Assembly: GCF_019797845.1 (NCBI RefSeq)
Contig: NZ_CP081864.1
Span: 2,604,001-2,668,000 of the forward strand
DNA: 64,000 nt
Reading direction: 5' to 3'
Source of the DNA: Symbiopectobacterium purcellii
Lineage (GTDB): Bacteria > Pseudomonadota > Gammaproteobacteria > Enterobacterales > Enterobacteriaceae
Positions 46,801 to 55,797 of the stretch are shown here, in pieces. Each line of letters begins with the position of its first letter. Positions within the stretch are counted from its first letter, which is position 1. A program made the position numbers and the translations under genes. The notes under the pieces were generated by a model that did no database searches, was not told the DNA's origin, and saw only the letters and a program-made list of their open reading frames with translations.

Positions 46801-49034
46801 TGCGCCGAGCAGAGCGTCAGCTTGATGATGCGCTGCTGCTCGGTGAGCACATGAATGAATCGCCCGTCAGGCAGTGAGGTCCAGCGAAGCTCCGTGAATT
46901 CCCACTCGAAGTTCACGCGGTTGCCCGCAGGGTCTTCAATCGCCGTCAGGCAAAGTTGCGTACCGAGCGCATGCTCAAACCGGTAGCGCAATCCGCCTAC
47001 GTGCCTGACGATCAGTTGGTTTTGTTCACGCGTGAGCCGCCATTCCGGGTTTGATGGCGCGCGATTCACCTCGCCTTCACCCGGCAGGACAAACACCGCG
47101 CGGTTAAATTCACCGTCGGTAAGCGTCGCCAGGCTGATATCCCAATTACTGCGCCACAGGTTACCTAGCAAACCAGGGTGACGTTCACCAGTTGAGCGGT
47201 AGAAACGCGCCAGTGAGATAGGCAATAGCCCCGCGAGTTGGAGGTCAGTGCGTCGTTCCACCACGGCCCCCGTCGCCATATTCACTGGGTCACCATTCTC
47301 TTCTGCGGTTTTGCTGTTACCGTCGGTTTCCTTGTCTTGCTGGTTGGCTTTGTCCTTGTCTTTAGGATCGGTGCTGCGCGTCTCTTTTTTACTTCTTGCC
47401 TTAATATCCTGAGCGCCGCTGTCTTGGCGTTTTTTCTGTCGCTTCTTCTTCCCTTTTGAGGTTTGCGGCGTTTCGGTTGTCTGCGCTTTATCACCCGGAG
47501 ACTCTGGGCTGTGCTGAGTGGCGGGTTCACTGGCTTTGTTGTGCGCAGGTGCCGTTTCCGTGCGCGTCGAGGGAGTATCCGTTTTTGCCGTGTCAGGTTT
47601 ACCGTGCTGTGAGGAGGTCTGCGCGTGAGTGGTTTTCGGCGATGCCTTGTGCGTGCCGCTCGCGGCAGTCGCGTGACGCCCCCCCCGGACCCGGCCAAAC
47701 CCTACCGCCGCCATGGCTGCCGCAATCCCCACCGCGCTATTGGTTAACCCGGTGTCTTTTGTTCTCTTAACATCTTCATTGCTCTCTTCCTCGGTAAGGT
47801 AATCACCCGAAGCGCCTTTTTCTATTTCCAGCCCTGAAGCGCTGCACGTTCCTTTGGCGCGCGCACTCCCCACCGCCTGCGTCATGATATTGGGAATAAA
47901 GGCAACCAGTTCGCTATCAATTAACGTGACGGTAGCGTCGACTAAATCAAATAGCTTACCCAGATACTCCACCATTTTATGGAAAGTATCTTTCATCAAC
48001 GTGATAATCCAATTATTACCCAGTGATGATTCATTAATCACTTTTTGCAACGCCACTTTCATCTTCGTCAAGATGACCTTGGCTTCATCCGCATAAGTTC
48101 TCATTTCTGATCGCATTTTTGCGATCCACTTGACAATATTTCCGTTACTTAATCCACGAATCAGTTTTATGGCTTCCTGAATTTTTTCAGGCGATCCGGT
48201 TTTTACTTTTCGCATCGCATCGGTAATGGCGCGCCCGCTGATTTTCATGGCATCGCCAAGCCCTGGAATAACGCCGATAGCGCAAAAAACACCGTCCATT
48301 TGATGCATTGGATCATCAAGCAATGCGGGTTTTTGATAGGTGCTGTAACACCATTCAGCAATACAGATCGCATCAATCGCCGACCCGACAACCGGGATAC
48401 ACCCCAGAATGATTTCTCCCATTAGCAATACAGCAGAGTCAATCTGCTGTGCTAAGGTTGCAACCTCTGCGGAGATACTGTTATGGATGCGACCAATCTC
48501 TTTGCGGAACGCAGGATCTCCACGACGTATTTTCCGGACCAGAACACAAAAACGCTCATAAGCAGGTTTATATTGGGGAGGAATGCTGTGCATGATACCC
48601 AGCCCCGCCGCAAGCTGGGAATGTTGGTCATAAACCACCAGATTCAGCTTTCGCATTTCTACATAAAGCGCAAAATATTCCCCGGCCAATGCTGCATTTT
48701 CTGGTGAGGATTGTATCACCGGGTTATTTTTTATTTTTTCCGTGGGAACAAATTTATCAGAGCCCTCACCCAATAATATCTCAAATGCTCCGCACCCCAT
48801 GTTATAGATAAATACTTTTCCGTTCTCATCCGTTTTGCCTTCGATTTTAGTATTTTTGCTGTCGGTCAAAACGAATTGCGCATCCGGTACCGGATCGCCC
48901 GAGTCGTATTCGTAATTAATGAGGATTTCGCAGGCGCACGTCGCGCATCCCCCTGATATTCGGTTATTGGTGCCAAAGTTTTCGACCGCAGCTTCACCAC
49001 TTTGCGCCAAGGCATTCTGTTTTTCCTGAGTCAT
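43818..49034 (-). CDS. Rhs polymorphic toxin with SHH-type nuclease tail
   Basis: A 1738-residue Rhs effector. Residues 1 to about 100 form a cysteine-rich beta domain ([20 protein letters not shown]); hydrophobic helices follow near 200-235 and 425-445, then a lysine/threonine-rich low-complexity linker. DUF6531 starts at about 581 ([17 protein letters not shown]) and leads into the YD-repeat shell. The core ends at the conserved [10 protein letters not shown] near residue 1618, where self-cleavage releases the tail. The last 115 residues contain [19 protein letters not shown] and resemble predicted HNH/EndoVII nucleases of the SHH class. No N-terminal PAAR is visible, so delivery probably depends on the upstream DUF4123 adaptors and VgrG. 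A candidate immunity gene follows. Confidence 0.88.
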   Translation of the reverse strand: MTQEKQNALAQSGEAAVENFGTNNRISGGCATCACEILINYEYDSGDPVPDAQFVLTDSKNTKIEGKTDENGKVFIYNMGCGAFEILLGEGSDKFVPTEKIKNNPVIQSSPENAALAGEYFALYVEMRKLNLVVYDQHSQLAAGLGIMHSIPPQYKPAYERFCVLVRKIRRGDPAFRKEIGRIHNSISAEVATLAQQIDSAVLLMGEIILGCIPVVGSAIDAICIAEWCYSTYQKPALLDDPMHQMDGVFCAIGVIPGLGDAMKISGRAITDAMRKVKTGSPEKIQEAIKLIRGLSNGNIVKWIAKMRSEMRTYADEAKVILTKMKVALQKVINESSLGNNWIITLMKDTFHKMVEYLGKLFDLVDATVTLIDSELVAFIPNIMTQAVGSARAKGTCSASGLEIEKGASGDYLTEEESNEDVKRTKDTGLTNSAVGIAAAMAAVGFGRVRGGRHATAASGTHKASPKTTHAQTSSQHGKPDTAKTDTPSTRTETAPAHNKASEPATQHSPESPGDKAQTTETPQTSKGKKKRQKKRQDSGAQDIKARSKKETRSTDPKDKDKANQQDKETDGNSKTAEENGDPVNMATGAVVERRTDLQLAGLLPISLARFYRSTGERHPGLLGNLWRSNWDISLATLTDGEFNRAVFVLPGEGEVNRAPSNPEWRLTREQNQLIVRHVGGLRYRFEHALGTQLCLTAIEDPAGNRVNFEWEFTELRWTSLPDGRFIHVLTEQQRIIKLTLCSAQRQPIKTLARYTYDEQGHLLSVRASEGRNFDYQYSPQGWLLRWSDLGTTWVEHDYDDRGRAIRDRTSDGYWAGHFEYDDANLTSYYHSGFGGVTRYVRDARNNILIKCMPDGGEIHFEWVDNQLIAETDPLGQRTVYERNAWGQPTTVTLPDGAIHRYEYDDAGQLLAYFDPLGNTWRYQRNALGQIVEVNDPEQREWFYRYNATGQLDALIGPDGVLQHYRYNRRGLLSGIERDNTPTATFLYDDVDRLTERHIAHETGVQIRRWEYEGTRDTPAKVVYEDGSETRFGYDVEGYLTAVTDALGQRYQFRYGAFDNLLEATDPLGATVRYHYNAQAEFAGVTNSLGREWTYGFDHCGRLNEERHYDGRVYRYHYDVAGRLAQRLAPDGSHMLYAYDAAGRITEIVTRRASGDTEAVTELHYDLAGRLIKAANPDAVVEYAYNRAGQVIAETVNGEVLTSDYDASGQRARVEGILAPLQLAWASGRVTALGIGTHQPLQFSHTASGEEQRRSNGSGFALRQEWSPTGLLQRQALEGADGRVNDVLERHYQYDVLDRLTGISDSHWGEQAFRLNGTGQVTAERREEGRRRQARLFGYDSEQNLCEIAQIAPGMGEALTQKDAVVQSLARYDAAGRVIERGYTHYRYDDCGRLVLKRETRPGFRPKETHYEWDVQDRLVRVSLPEGARWRYRYDAFGRRVSKVREGQTSSAQAVARVAYRWDGDQLVGQQQYLADGTAARAVQWVYEPGSFRPLAQVEEKGDVTRLHYIVTDLTGTARELCSEEGEVHWRGEQALWGNHREERRPIVLRRYLGDASNEEVYCELRYQGQLYDAETGLYYNRHRYYDADSGQYLSPDPIGLLGGLRPQGYVTNPFMWCDPFGLEKKGPAMGPHGQLKNDPSPGQSHHLNQDAAFRDVIPRDQGAAIKLEGNAFTEPGSQHYEAHRSMEKFWDQYRKGGEFYREAPTNTQYTQALKRSLESAGLQPNQVNQAVRYSIQN

Positions 49035-49049
49035 AACATGACGTCCTTA

Positions 49050-50009
49050 TTACGCGTCGTCCAGTTGATCAATCGCGACTTGATACAGGCGATCCATACG
49101 ACTTTTAATGCCAATGTTTTCCGGCTGCGACAGGAGAGGTTGCGCCCAAGGCTGTTGGGGAAAATCTGGCGCCAGTTCGGTGGCCAGTGCCAGCCAACGC
49201 ACAATGTCGCGATCGTTGTTGAACCCGTTTTGCTGCGCCTGCGCCATATGCCGGCGGGTAAAGTCCAGCAACGCGTCCTCCGGCGCATCCTTCCAACGCG
49301 TGTGATACGTGCGCAAATGCGCCGTATAGCGCGCCAGTTCCTGCCGCTGTGCGGGTTCCAGCAACGCGTGCCATTGCGCTGTGCTCAGTTGGCGCGGCAG
49401 GCTATTCGGCACAGAATGCGGTGCGCGCGCCGTCAGCGTCAGAATTTGAACGCGGCCTGATGGCGCAATATCGCAGTAGCTGGCGACCGGGCCATAGAGG
49501 GCATTGGCCTCTTGTGCCGTGCTGACAGCGAGCAATGCCTTCACCACCTGCCAGTCACCGATACGCAGAATGGCACTCTCGCCAGAAGGCGGCGAAATCA
49601 GGCTCCACTGACGAAAGTGCTTCACCAGCGCCATCAGTTGATCACGCGGCGCATAGGTCCGCATAAACCACGCCAGTTGCATTCCCATGCCCCAGCCGTC
49701 CTGTACCAACAGATGCTCTCGCACTTGTGTCCAGTTGGCGCTGTGCACCGGAATGCAGTAAGGCGAAATGCTCGCGTGCTCACGACTGGCCGCGCCCCAA
49801 TACACCCGTGTTTGATCCAGGTTGCCTCCCCAGCGTTCAGACAGCCAGGGCACGGCATCGTTGAGTGCGGCCTCCGCAATCACAAAGCAGCCACCCTGAG
49901 CCAGACGTGCTTGCCAGGCGGCGTCATCTTCCTCAACTAAGGCTAAAAACGGGGGGGAAACACTCACAGCGCAACCTCCGAAATGTCGGGTAAGTCGCCC
50001 CGCATCCAA
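49050..50009 (-). CDS. DUF4123 adaptor, second copy
   Basis: A 319-residue protein of the DUF4123 type, which chaperones type VI effectors onto VgrG. Visible support is the central FMRTYAPRDQLMALVKHFRQWSL region and the ILRIGDWQVVKALLAV ... ALYGPVASY stretch, which correspond to the conserved phenylalanine/arginine and GP motifs of the family. It overlaps the first DUF4123 gene by 46 bases and ends 15 bases before rhs, so it is the likely dedicated loader for the Rhs protein. The N-terminal 20 or so residues may be an over-extension, as the open frame starts inside the preceding gene. Confidence 0.72.
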   Translation of the reverse strand: MDAGRLTRHFGGCAVSVSPPFLALVEEDDAAWQARLAQGGCFVIAEAALNDAVPWLSERWGGNLDQTRVYWGAASREHASISPYCIPVHSANWTQVREHLLVQDGWGMGMQLAWFMRTYAPRDQLMALVKHFRQWSLISPPSGESAILRIGDWQVVKALLAVSTAQEANALYGPVASYCDIAPSGRVQILTLTARAPHSVPNSLPRQLSTAQWHALLEPAQRQELARYTAHLRTYHTRWKDAPEDALLDFTRRHMAQAQQNGFNNDRDIVRWLALATELAPDFPQQPWAQPLLSQPENIGIKSRMDRLYQVAIDQLDDA

Positions 50010-50935
50010 CCGGGGCGATGATAATGAAGACGCACACAGTGAAGGTGTTCAGGCGCGGACTTAAAAATCCGCAAGCTGTCTGCCAGCGTGTGGTGTTCGG
50101 TGAGAGAGATAAAAGCCGGATGGTGGTAAAATTCGCTGCCCAATACCCAACGGTGTACGGACCAGGCCTCACACTCCGCTTCACCCGCTAAGGGGTAAAC
50201 CTGTTTTGCCAGCACAATGCCACTGAGAAAGCGCTGTTTGACCACCTCGATATCAAGCGGAAACGCCGTGAGTGTGCTCGCATAAAGGAAGAGTTCATTG
50301 GCCAAACGGTGCAGGCGGTTGTCATGCGCGAGCAGCGCATACTGCTCTGGCGTCAGTTGAATCTGGTAGAACGTATCGGCGTGTACGGTTGCCGGTGTAT
50401 CTTGCTGCGCCAGCAGGCGATAGCACCGCTTATCATCAATCACGGGGAGATAGAGTTGTGTCATCGGGCCAAGAAACGCCCGCTGTGCCAGCGCATCCAG
50501 CGTGTGCCACCAACCGAAGAGCACCGCGGGTGCATCGCTGCGAAAAATCGCTACTGTTCCCTCCGGCCACAGGCAGGAAATACGCTGCTGCCAAAGTTCT
50601 GCGGCCTGTTGCAGCGTCAATGGGCCACTGAACAGCGTCACCCCGCCGTGCCCCGCCGCAGCGGTTTCCTCCAGCCAGTGCACCAGCGTCTCTCCCGCTT
50701 TGCCCTCCTCTATCTGAACCACCAGAGGCGCCCAGCGCTGCCAAGCTTCGGCTCGCGGCGTAAACTGCAACTGCCGCCAAACTCCCGCCGCAGCGAGCTG
50801 AAATGCCTGCCAATATTCGGGCAGTTCCGGATAATCCAGCAGGGATATCACGGCGTACAAGGGTGCTGCACGCTGGCTGATGTCAAACAGGGTAAAGCCG
50901 TTTGTCATCGTTATTATGTTTTCTGAATTCGTCAT
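49964..50935 (-). CDS. DUF4123 adaptor, first copy
   Basis: A 323-residue DUF4123-like protein. The N-terminal LYAVISLLDYPELPEYWQAF stretch fits the family opening, followed by WAPLVVQIEEG, a WPEGTVAIFRSDAPAVLFGWW segment and FLGPMTQLYLP, the last resembling the conserved GP motif. DUF4123 proteins bind effectors and help mount them on VgrG. Two tandem adaptors suggest two cargos or a heteromeric chaperone. The start could be ATG 50935 or the in-frame ATG nine codons later; ribosome sites are weak for both. It follows the ankyrin gene by about 120 bases. Confidence 0.72.
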   Translation of the reverse strand: MTNSENIITMTNGFTLFDISQRAAPLYAVISLLDYPELPEYWQAFQLAAAGVWRQLQFTPRAEAWQRWAPLVVQIEEGKAGETLVHWLEETAAAGHGGVTLFSGPLTLQQAAELWQQRISCLWPEGTVAIFRSDAPAVLFGWWHTLDALAQRAFLGPMTQLYLPVIDDKRCYRLLAQQDTPATVHADTFYQIQLTPEQYALLAHDNRLHRLANELFLYASTLTAFPLDIEVVKQRFLSGIVLAKQVYPLAGEAECEAWSVHRWVLGSEFYHHPAFISLTEHHTLADSLRIFKSAPEHLHCVRLHYHRPGWMRGDLPDISEVAL

Positions 50936-51058
50936 GTTCTGTGGAATACATTCGTCGCTAACGCATGAATGTGAGGTGCCGGGAAGTGTCCTGCGCCGAA
51001 AAAACGCAGGACAAAACCTGATAACAAGGTGACAAAAAGGTTTAAATGGGTTGTGAGG

Positions 51059-51898
51059 TTACGGCGTGCGGCCTTTTTCCCACTGTGCGCGCATCTGCGC
51101 CGGAGAGCGCGGCGGGAAGGACACACCTTTATCCCGCAATTGCTGCTGCACCTTAAGCAGCCAGGGATATTCTGGTGATTGCTGCGCCATAATGGATACA
51201 CTTTCGTACACGCGCCATGCCAGACTGCTTCCCGTCGCGGAATAGGTTTCGACCTGCGCGCCCTGCTCAATCAGCCAGTGCACCATCTGATATTTGTTCA
51301 AATACGCGGCGTAATGCACACTGGTGGTTTTCGCCTCATCAGCCAGCTCGATATCAGCACCGCGCGCTATCAGCAGTCGCACATTGTCCCAGCGATCTTC
51401 GCCGATAGCTGCAAACAGCGCGGGTTGTCCACGCCGGCCGATGGCATTCGGGTTACCACCTGCATCCAGCATGAGGCGCAGCCATTCGGGATCTTTCGCG
51501 CCCGCAAGAGTATTGACCGCGCTATCACCGGCGCCATCTTTGAAATTGGGATCGGCCCCCAGCGTCAGTGCCTGTTGCACTGCACGTTTATCCTGGGTTT
51601 GGTAGATGAGCCATTGCAGCGGCGTCACCCCCTCTTTGCCCTGAACATTGAGATCGGTGCCCTGACTCAGTGAATAACGAGCGCCTGCCGCGTCACCTTT
51701 TTGAACGCTGTGCAACACCGCCACTACTGTGGGGGAAAACAGTTCACTGGCATCCATACTGTGCCCTCCTGCCTGACAAGCCGTAAGCAGGCCGATCAGT
51801 ATTGCTCCCAACCATGCTACCCGCGTGCGGCGGGTTAGCCCAACAGCAGGCCATAACCCACGGCGCACTAGCGCTTTGTATCTGACTAACCATTGCAT
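51059..51898 (-). CDS. Ankyrin-repeat lipoprotein, candidate lipase immunity protein
   Basis: A 279-residue protein with a basic N-terminus, a hydrophobic segment and the lipobox LTAC (in GLLTACQAGG, about residue 41), so it is probably anchored in the periplasm. Four to five ankyrin-like repeats follow; GADPNF, GGNPNAIGRRGQPALFAAI and GADIELADEAKTTSVHYAAY are visible. The ATG overlaps the lipase stop as TAATG, implying translational coupling. Immunity proteins of periplasmic type VI phospholipases are often lipoproteins, and ankyrin folds occur among them, so protection against the upstream lipase is the best inference. Confidence 0.75.
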   Translation of the reverse strand: MQWLVRYKALVRRGLWPAVGLTRRTRVAWLGAILIGLLTACQAGGHSMDASELFSPTVVAVLHSVQKGDAAGARYSLSQGTDLNVQGKEGVTPLQWLIYQTQDKRAVQQALTLGADPNFKDGAGDSAVNTLAGAKDPEWLRLMLDAGGNPNAIGRRGQPALFAAIGEDRWDNVRLLIARGADIELADEAKTTSVHYAAYLNKYQMVHWLIEQGAQVETYSATGSSLAWRVYESVSIMAQQSPEYPWLLKVQQQLRDKGVSFPPRSPAQMRAQWEKGRTP

Positions 51899-52983
51899 TA
51901 CATCCCCCCGAAGGTGCTGGTGATTTGTCCGATGTCTTCTTTTTTCTGATTTTCAATACCGGCAATCACCTGATCCATACCGTGACGGGCCAATGGCGAC
52001 CCGCCGGAGTCTGGTAGAGATAACATCTCTCCGCTCGCTTTCGGCAACGCGCCGTCCAGTAACTTGGCTACCCCCATCACAGCGCCGATTGCAGCGCCGG
52101 CATTGCCGCCAACTAATGCTCCCGCTCCGGAAAGCAAGCCCGGCAACAATGGGGTAGCGTAGTTTTGCACCAGGGTGAGGATCTCACCATCCACCGCCTG
52201 CGTTTTAATCAGCGTAGCGGTATCGACCAGCGATGATCCTCCAGCACGCGCCACCGTGTTTTCATGCAATCCCGCTGCATTGAAGGTAAATCCCGGCAGT
52301 TTGGTGACGCTGACGGCAGCGGAAGCCAGTCCGCCGCCGAGCGAATGACCAACAATGACCGGTGCTGGAGAGAGAACATCCTTTACCTTGGTTGCCAGGT
52401 ACATCGCCTGGTTGTATTGGTCGGATTTCATCCCCATCCCCTGGCTGGCATTCGTCACCCAATCTTGCACACCAGTCACCGCATTGTTGGTGCCCCGGTA
52501 AGTCAGCATGGTTTCTCCATTCACCGCTGATTTAAGCAGTGCCGCACCAAAGCCGGTTTTGCTATCGGTAAAGTCGCTCGCCGCCAAGCCGGGCAGCTTG
52601 CTGGTATCCAACAGTTCCAGCCCGACGGGTGCTTTCGGTAGTTGATCCATTACACCGCGCCGAAATTCATCCACCGAGTAAACATACTGTGCAGCTTCCG
52701 CTCGCAGAATATTGTCGTTGTTGAACGCCAGACGTTTCGCGGCATCCACCAGTCCCGGCAAGGATGTCGCCTCGGTTGCCAGTTTGGCGCGCGCCAGATA
52801 GCGATCTTTGCGTTGCGCCAACGTCAACAGCTCATCCATCATCGGCAACTCCGCCGATGGTGCCCACTCCATCAACGTAGGCAATAGCATCGGCGTCAAA
52901 GCCAGCAGTGGGGCACAATTTTTTGCGGACTGTTCCGCGCACGCCTTGACCGGAGACTGATAAGGCGTACTACCAATAATCAC
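51898..52983 (-). CDS. Type VI lipase effector carrying a PAAR remnant
   Basis: A class 3-type alpha/beta hydrolase. From the GTG at 52983 it has 361 residues. The nucleophile elbow VGHSLGGG places Ser near residue 214, and the preceding TYRGTNNAVTGVQDWVTNAS is the usual oxyanion-side segment. Upstream of the GTG, the same frame is open to 53052 and encodes [17 protein letters not shown] (from 53034), continuing into VIIGSTP, which is the final repeat of a PAAR domain. No start codon other than rare ATC serves that part. So either translation begins at the internal GTG and omits the PAAR residue, or the gene was once longer. The ankyrin lipoprotein follows. Confidence 0.75.
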   Translation of the reverse strand: MIIGSTPYQSPVKACAEQSAKNCAPLLALTPMLLPTLMEWAPSAELPMMDELLTLAQRKDRYLARAKLATEATSLPGLVDAAKRLAFNNDNILRAEAAQYVYSVDEFRRGVMDQLPKAPVGLELLDTSKLPGLAASDFTDSKTGFGAALLKSAVNGETMLTYRGTNNAVTGVQDWVTNASQGMGMKSDQYNQAMYLATKVKDVLSPAPVIVGHSLGGGLASAAVSVTKLPGFTFNAAGLHENTVARAGGSSLVDTATLIKTQAVDGEILTLVQNYATPLLPGLLSGAGALVGGNAGAAIGAVMGVAKLLDGALPKASGEMLSLPDSGGSPLARHGMDQVIAGIENQKKEDIGQITSTFGGM

Positions 52984-53026
52984 ATCGCCACTGCCTGCGG
53001 CAACGGCGCCACCGCAGCCGATAGCG

Positions 53027-54751
53027 TCACCAACCCGCGCCGATAAAGCGTTTCAGGGACTGGCCGATGCGCTGGATAACATTGCGACCAATGGTTTGGT
53101 GATGGTCCTGACCGATTTGCTCGAAATCATCCTGACCAACAGTACGGTGACGATGGCGGTCAACGCGCTGAAACTGGTCCTGCGCCACATTCAGGTGTTG
53201 ATCCCGTCCAATGCTTTGCCGGTGAATATTGTTCACCACCGTGTCGCGATCCTTCTGCGCATGCAGATAGATCTGCTCACGCGTGGCTTCATCTTCAAAA
53301 CGCAATTCGTTAAAACCGCTGCCCTTGTGCGTGTCGGTGCGCAACGTGGTACGCGTCTTGTGTTCCGGTAACAAATACGGCGTCGGGTTGGTGGCATGAT
53401 AGGTTCTGCCCGTCACAATCGGCTGATCCGGGTCGCCCTCGAGGAAACTGACGATCACTTCATGCCCAATGCGCGGAATAGCAATCAAACCATACTGACC
53501 GCCCGCCCAGCCCTGACTGACACGCACCCAGCAGGAGCTTTGATCATCACTGGCGCCGTAACGATCCCAGGGGAATTGCAGTTTGACGCGGCCAAAATTA
53601 TCGCAGTAGATCTCCTCGCCAGCCGGACCGACTACTGTCGCAATCTGTGGGCCGTCCACCATCGGCTTAAACGGCAGGTTTGAACGCCAGGTCGTACTGG
53701 CTTTCGCCACAGAGAATACGTTGTTTAGCGTCGTGGGCTCGCCCCCGCCCTCCTCTTCCAAAGCCTGAGGCTGCTGACCAACATGCGTCACTGACACCGT
53801 TTGCCACACAATGTTGAGCGCCTGTTGTGGATGCTCCGTCAGCGTAAACGTGTTGCCGGGCATCAATGCCGCACAGTTGGATTCTCCGGTGGCAGTAACG
53901 GCGTCGGCACGCAGCGCATCCAGCCGGAAAGCGCTAAATGCCTTTCCGCTCGGGTCTTGTTTAAAACGGCCAGGATAATCATAGTGCTGATAGGTTTCGC
54001 GCTGATGCGCCAAATCCCGGCTCAGATTGTTGTGCATCAATCCATAGGCAGGGGTTTTAAAGCTGTAGTCTTTCAGCGCAACTTCCGCCGTACTGACGCG
54101 TTCCGCATAGTGAAAACGCCTGACGTAAGCGCCTTCTGACAATCCCTGTGCCGCCAGATTGAAAAACAGCCCAGGGCCTTTCGCCAACGCCCCTGCATCA
54201 TCGGCGAACACCACCCGATGTTTGCCTGCTTCATACTCATGGAAGAAATACATTCCCTCTTCCGCTGCCAGACGGCTGATAAATGCCAGATCGCTTTCAC
54301 GATACTGTACGCAATATTCGCGCTCAGCATGTTCATGGCGCAGCGCAAAAGCGAAATCACTAATACCCGTTTCCTGCAACAAGGTGCTGATAATGGCATC
54401 CGGCTTCTGCGATTGGAAAATGCGCGCATTGGTGCGCAGGCCCGCGCGCCACAAGGCCGGACGCACCTCTGCCTGATAGAGGGTGCGACGAAAACCGGTA
54501 TCGCCTTGGGTAAAGGCACTGACGATACCGCTGACGCGACGCTGAAGTTCACCGTCGAACCATACCAACAGCTCGCAGGGTTGGTCCAACACGGCGCTGA
54601 AATCAATGTCTGGCTGAGCGCTGGCCAGACTCAGTGACAAGCTAAAGGGACGATTCAATCCCTCATCAAGCCTGAAATCCACCACCGCAAACGTGCTTGC
54701 TGGCAGCGTGCCGAGTGTCACGGTGAACTGTAATCCTGTGCTATTTGCCAC
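53027..54751 (-). CDS. VgrG spike protein, short C-terminus
   Basis: A 574-residue VgrG, the trimeric spike of the type VI apparatus. The N-terminal gp27-like part is followed by the gp5-type OB domain ([13 protein letters not shown] ... [37 protein letters not shown]) and a short run of beta-helix repeats (INRHQ, IGRDQH, VDRHRH type). It stops at RFIGAGW, earlier than most VgrGs that carry a longer beta-prism. The next in-frame sequence on the +1 side is PAAR, so the end looks like a deletion joint. The start is GTG with AAGGAGATAACAG. It lies downstream of hcp. Confidence 0.88.
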   Translation of the reverse strand: MANSTGLQFTVTLGTLPASTFAVVDFRLDEGLNRPFSLSLSLASAQPDIDFSAVLDQPCELLVWFDGELQRRVSGIVSAFTQGDTGFRRTLYQAEVRPALWRAGLRTNARIFQSQKPDAIISTLLQETGISDFAFALRHEHAEREYCVQYRESDLAFISRLAAEEGMYFFHEYEAGKHRVVFADDAGALAKGPGLFFNLAAQGLSEGAYVRRFHYAERVSTAEVALKDYSFKTPAYGLMHNNLSRDLAHQRETYQHYDYPGRFKQDPSGKAFSAFRLDALRADAVTATGESNCAALMPGNTFTLTEHPQQALNIVWQTVSVTHVGQQPQALEEEGGGEPTTLNNVFSVAKASTTWRSNLPFKPMVDGPQIATVVGPAGEEIYCDNFGRVKLQFPWDRYGASDDQSSCWVRVSQGWAGGQYGLIAIPRIGHEVIVSFLEGDPDQPIVTGRTYHATNPTPYLLPEHKTRTTLRTDTHKGSGFNELRFEDEATREQIYLHAQKDRDTVVNNIHRQSIGRDQHLNVAQDQFQRVDRHRHRTVGQDDFEQIGQDHHQTIGRNVIQRIGQSLKRFIGAGW

Positions 54752-54914
54752 CTGTTATCTCCTTATTGTTTCGCCCTGCCATGGCTACCGCACGCCCCGA
54801 TGGCTGACCGGTTCGTCGTTGCTTCTGTCATGACGCTGTGCGTTGGGTTAACCCAGTGCACAGCGCCCGTGCTTGTGGTGGTGCTGATGAATCAAAACGG
54901 TTGCAGTCACAAAC

Positions 54915-54941
54915 GCAGAAAACCCGGCACAGGGCCGGGTT
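54915..54941 (-). terminator. Hairpin between hcp and vgrG
   Basis: AACCCGGC (54921-54928) pairs with GCCGGGTT (54934-54941) around a 5-base loop. On the minus strand it comes just after hcp and is followed by TTTTCTG. It could partly terminate transcription, giving much hcp and less vgrG-effector mRNA. Confidence 0.65.
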
Positions 54942-54953
54942 ATGCCTCTGCGC

Positions 54954-55472
54954 TTAGGCTTCGACCGGCGCACGCCAGTCATCAGAACCCGAAGTTCCGG
55001 CAACGGTGTGCTCCCAGTCGATTTTGCGGTAGGCCAGAGACACTTCGATAAGCTGGGTGTAGTCCAGCTTTGCCGGGTCCTGGCAATGCGGCATCTGGCA
55101 GTTGATGTCTACGATGGTGGCGTCGGTCAGCACGGTAGAGAAGAAGTGCTCTTGCTTGCCTTCCACGGAAGTGAGGTACCACTTCAGGGTCACGGTCGGC
55201 AGCATTTCACCGGAGGCCAGCGAGTTGTACATCAACGGGACCGCTTTGTTCAGCGCGACGGTAAATTTGAACGGCTTGTGGACGCGTTGGCCGGAAGGCT
55301 GGCCTGATTGCGGATCAGTCGGTACGGTGACTACGTGTTTGAATTCCTGAACCAGCATTTCATCCTCGTGGCCCTGCACGTAGATGTTGCCGACGGAATC
55401 AGAGGTGAAGGCACCTGCGGTGATATTGCCCTGCGTTTTTCCTTCGATGCTGATATAGCATGGAGTTGGCAT
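54954..55472 (-). CDS. hcp: Hcp family type VI tube protein
   Basis: Hcp hexamers stack to form the tube that is propelled out of the cell. The 172-residue protein starts MPTPCYISIEGKTQGNITAGAFT and has the family stretches NIYVQGHEDEMLVQEFKHVVTVPTD and the C-terminal VSLAYRKIDWEHTVAGTSGSDDW. AAGGAGCAATACC precedes the ATG. It is the first gene of the hcp-vgrG-effector cluster, with a sigma-54-type promoter just upstream. No other type VI structural gene is in the window, so this Hcp would use an apparatus encoded elsewhere. Confidence 0.95.
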   Translation of the reverse strand: MPTPCYISIEGKTQGNITAGAFTSDSVGNIYVQGHEDEMLVQEFKHVVTVPTDPQSGQPSGQRVHKPFKFTVALNKAVPLMYNSLASGEMLPTVTLKWYLTSVEGKQEHFFSTVLTDATIVDINCQMPHCQDPAKLDYTQLIEVSLAYRKIDWEHTVAGTSGSDDWRAPVEA

Positions 55473-55520
55473 GGTATTGCTCCTTGTTATTGAACGGGTT
55501 TAGTCATTGCACCGTTCGCA

Positions 55521-55538
55521 TAGCAACTCGCATGCCAG
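55521..55538 (-). promoter_or_regulatory. Sigma-54 promoter of hcp
   Basis: On the minus strand CTGGCATGCGAGTTGCTA matches the consensus YTGGCACG-N4-TTGCW with one mismatch, with GG and GC ten bases apart as required. Transcription would start near 55512, about 40 bases before the hcp ATG. Confidence 0.8.
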
Positions 55539-55598
55539 TTTTTATCTTATTGTTTTTAAATGATAATTACCTGAACCCCCTTTCCCGTACGCCAAACC

Positions 55599-55689
55599 TG
55601 AGCAAGAAATTGCGTAGACCTCGCGAAAAAACGGCATTCATTGCGTAAAAAGTGATTTACACCAGAAAGTGAGCAAGAAGTTGCGCAGA
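55599..55689 (-). promoter_or_regulatory. Two dyad repeats upstream of the hcp promoter, candidate enhancer sites
   Basis: A 20-base unit occurs at 55599-55618 and 55670-55689 with 18 of 20 bases identical. Each has a GCAA-N4-TTGC dyad (GCAAGAAATTGC at 55602-55613, GCAAGAAGTTGC at 55673-55684). They lie about 90-105 and 160-175 bases upstream of the predicted start, where sigma-54 activators bind. The rest of the 55473-55797 gap has no gene. Confidence 0.65.
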
Positions 55690-55797
55690 ATGTGCAGTTA
55701 TGCTGATACAGAGGCCAAAAAAAATGCCATGTACCGCTTAACGCCCTTTATCCCTTCCTCTTATTCGTTAGTCCGCCGATTCTGCGGTCTGGCTATC

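Noticed and set aside
44200..47300. Repetitive sequence in rhs considered as a CRISPR or tandem DNA array
   Set aside because: The periodicity is at protein level (YD repeats) and diverged in DNA; no constant repeats with spacers are present anywhere in the window.
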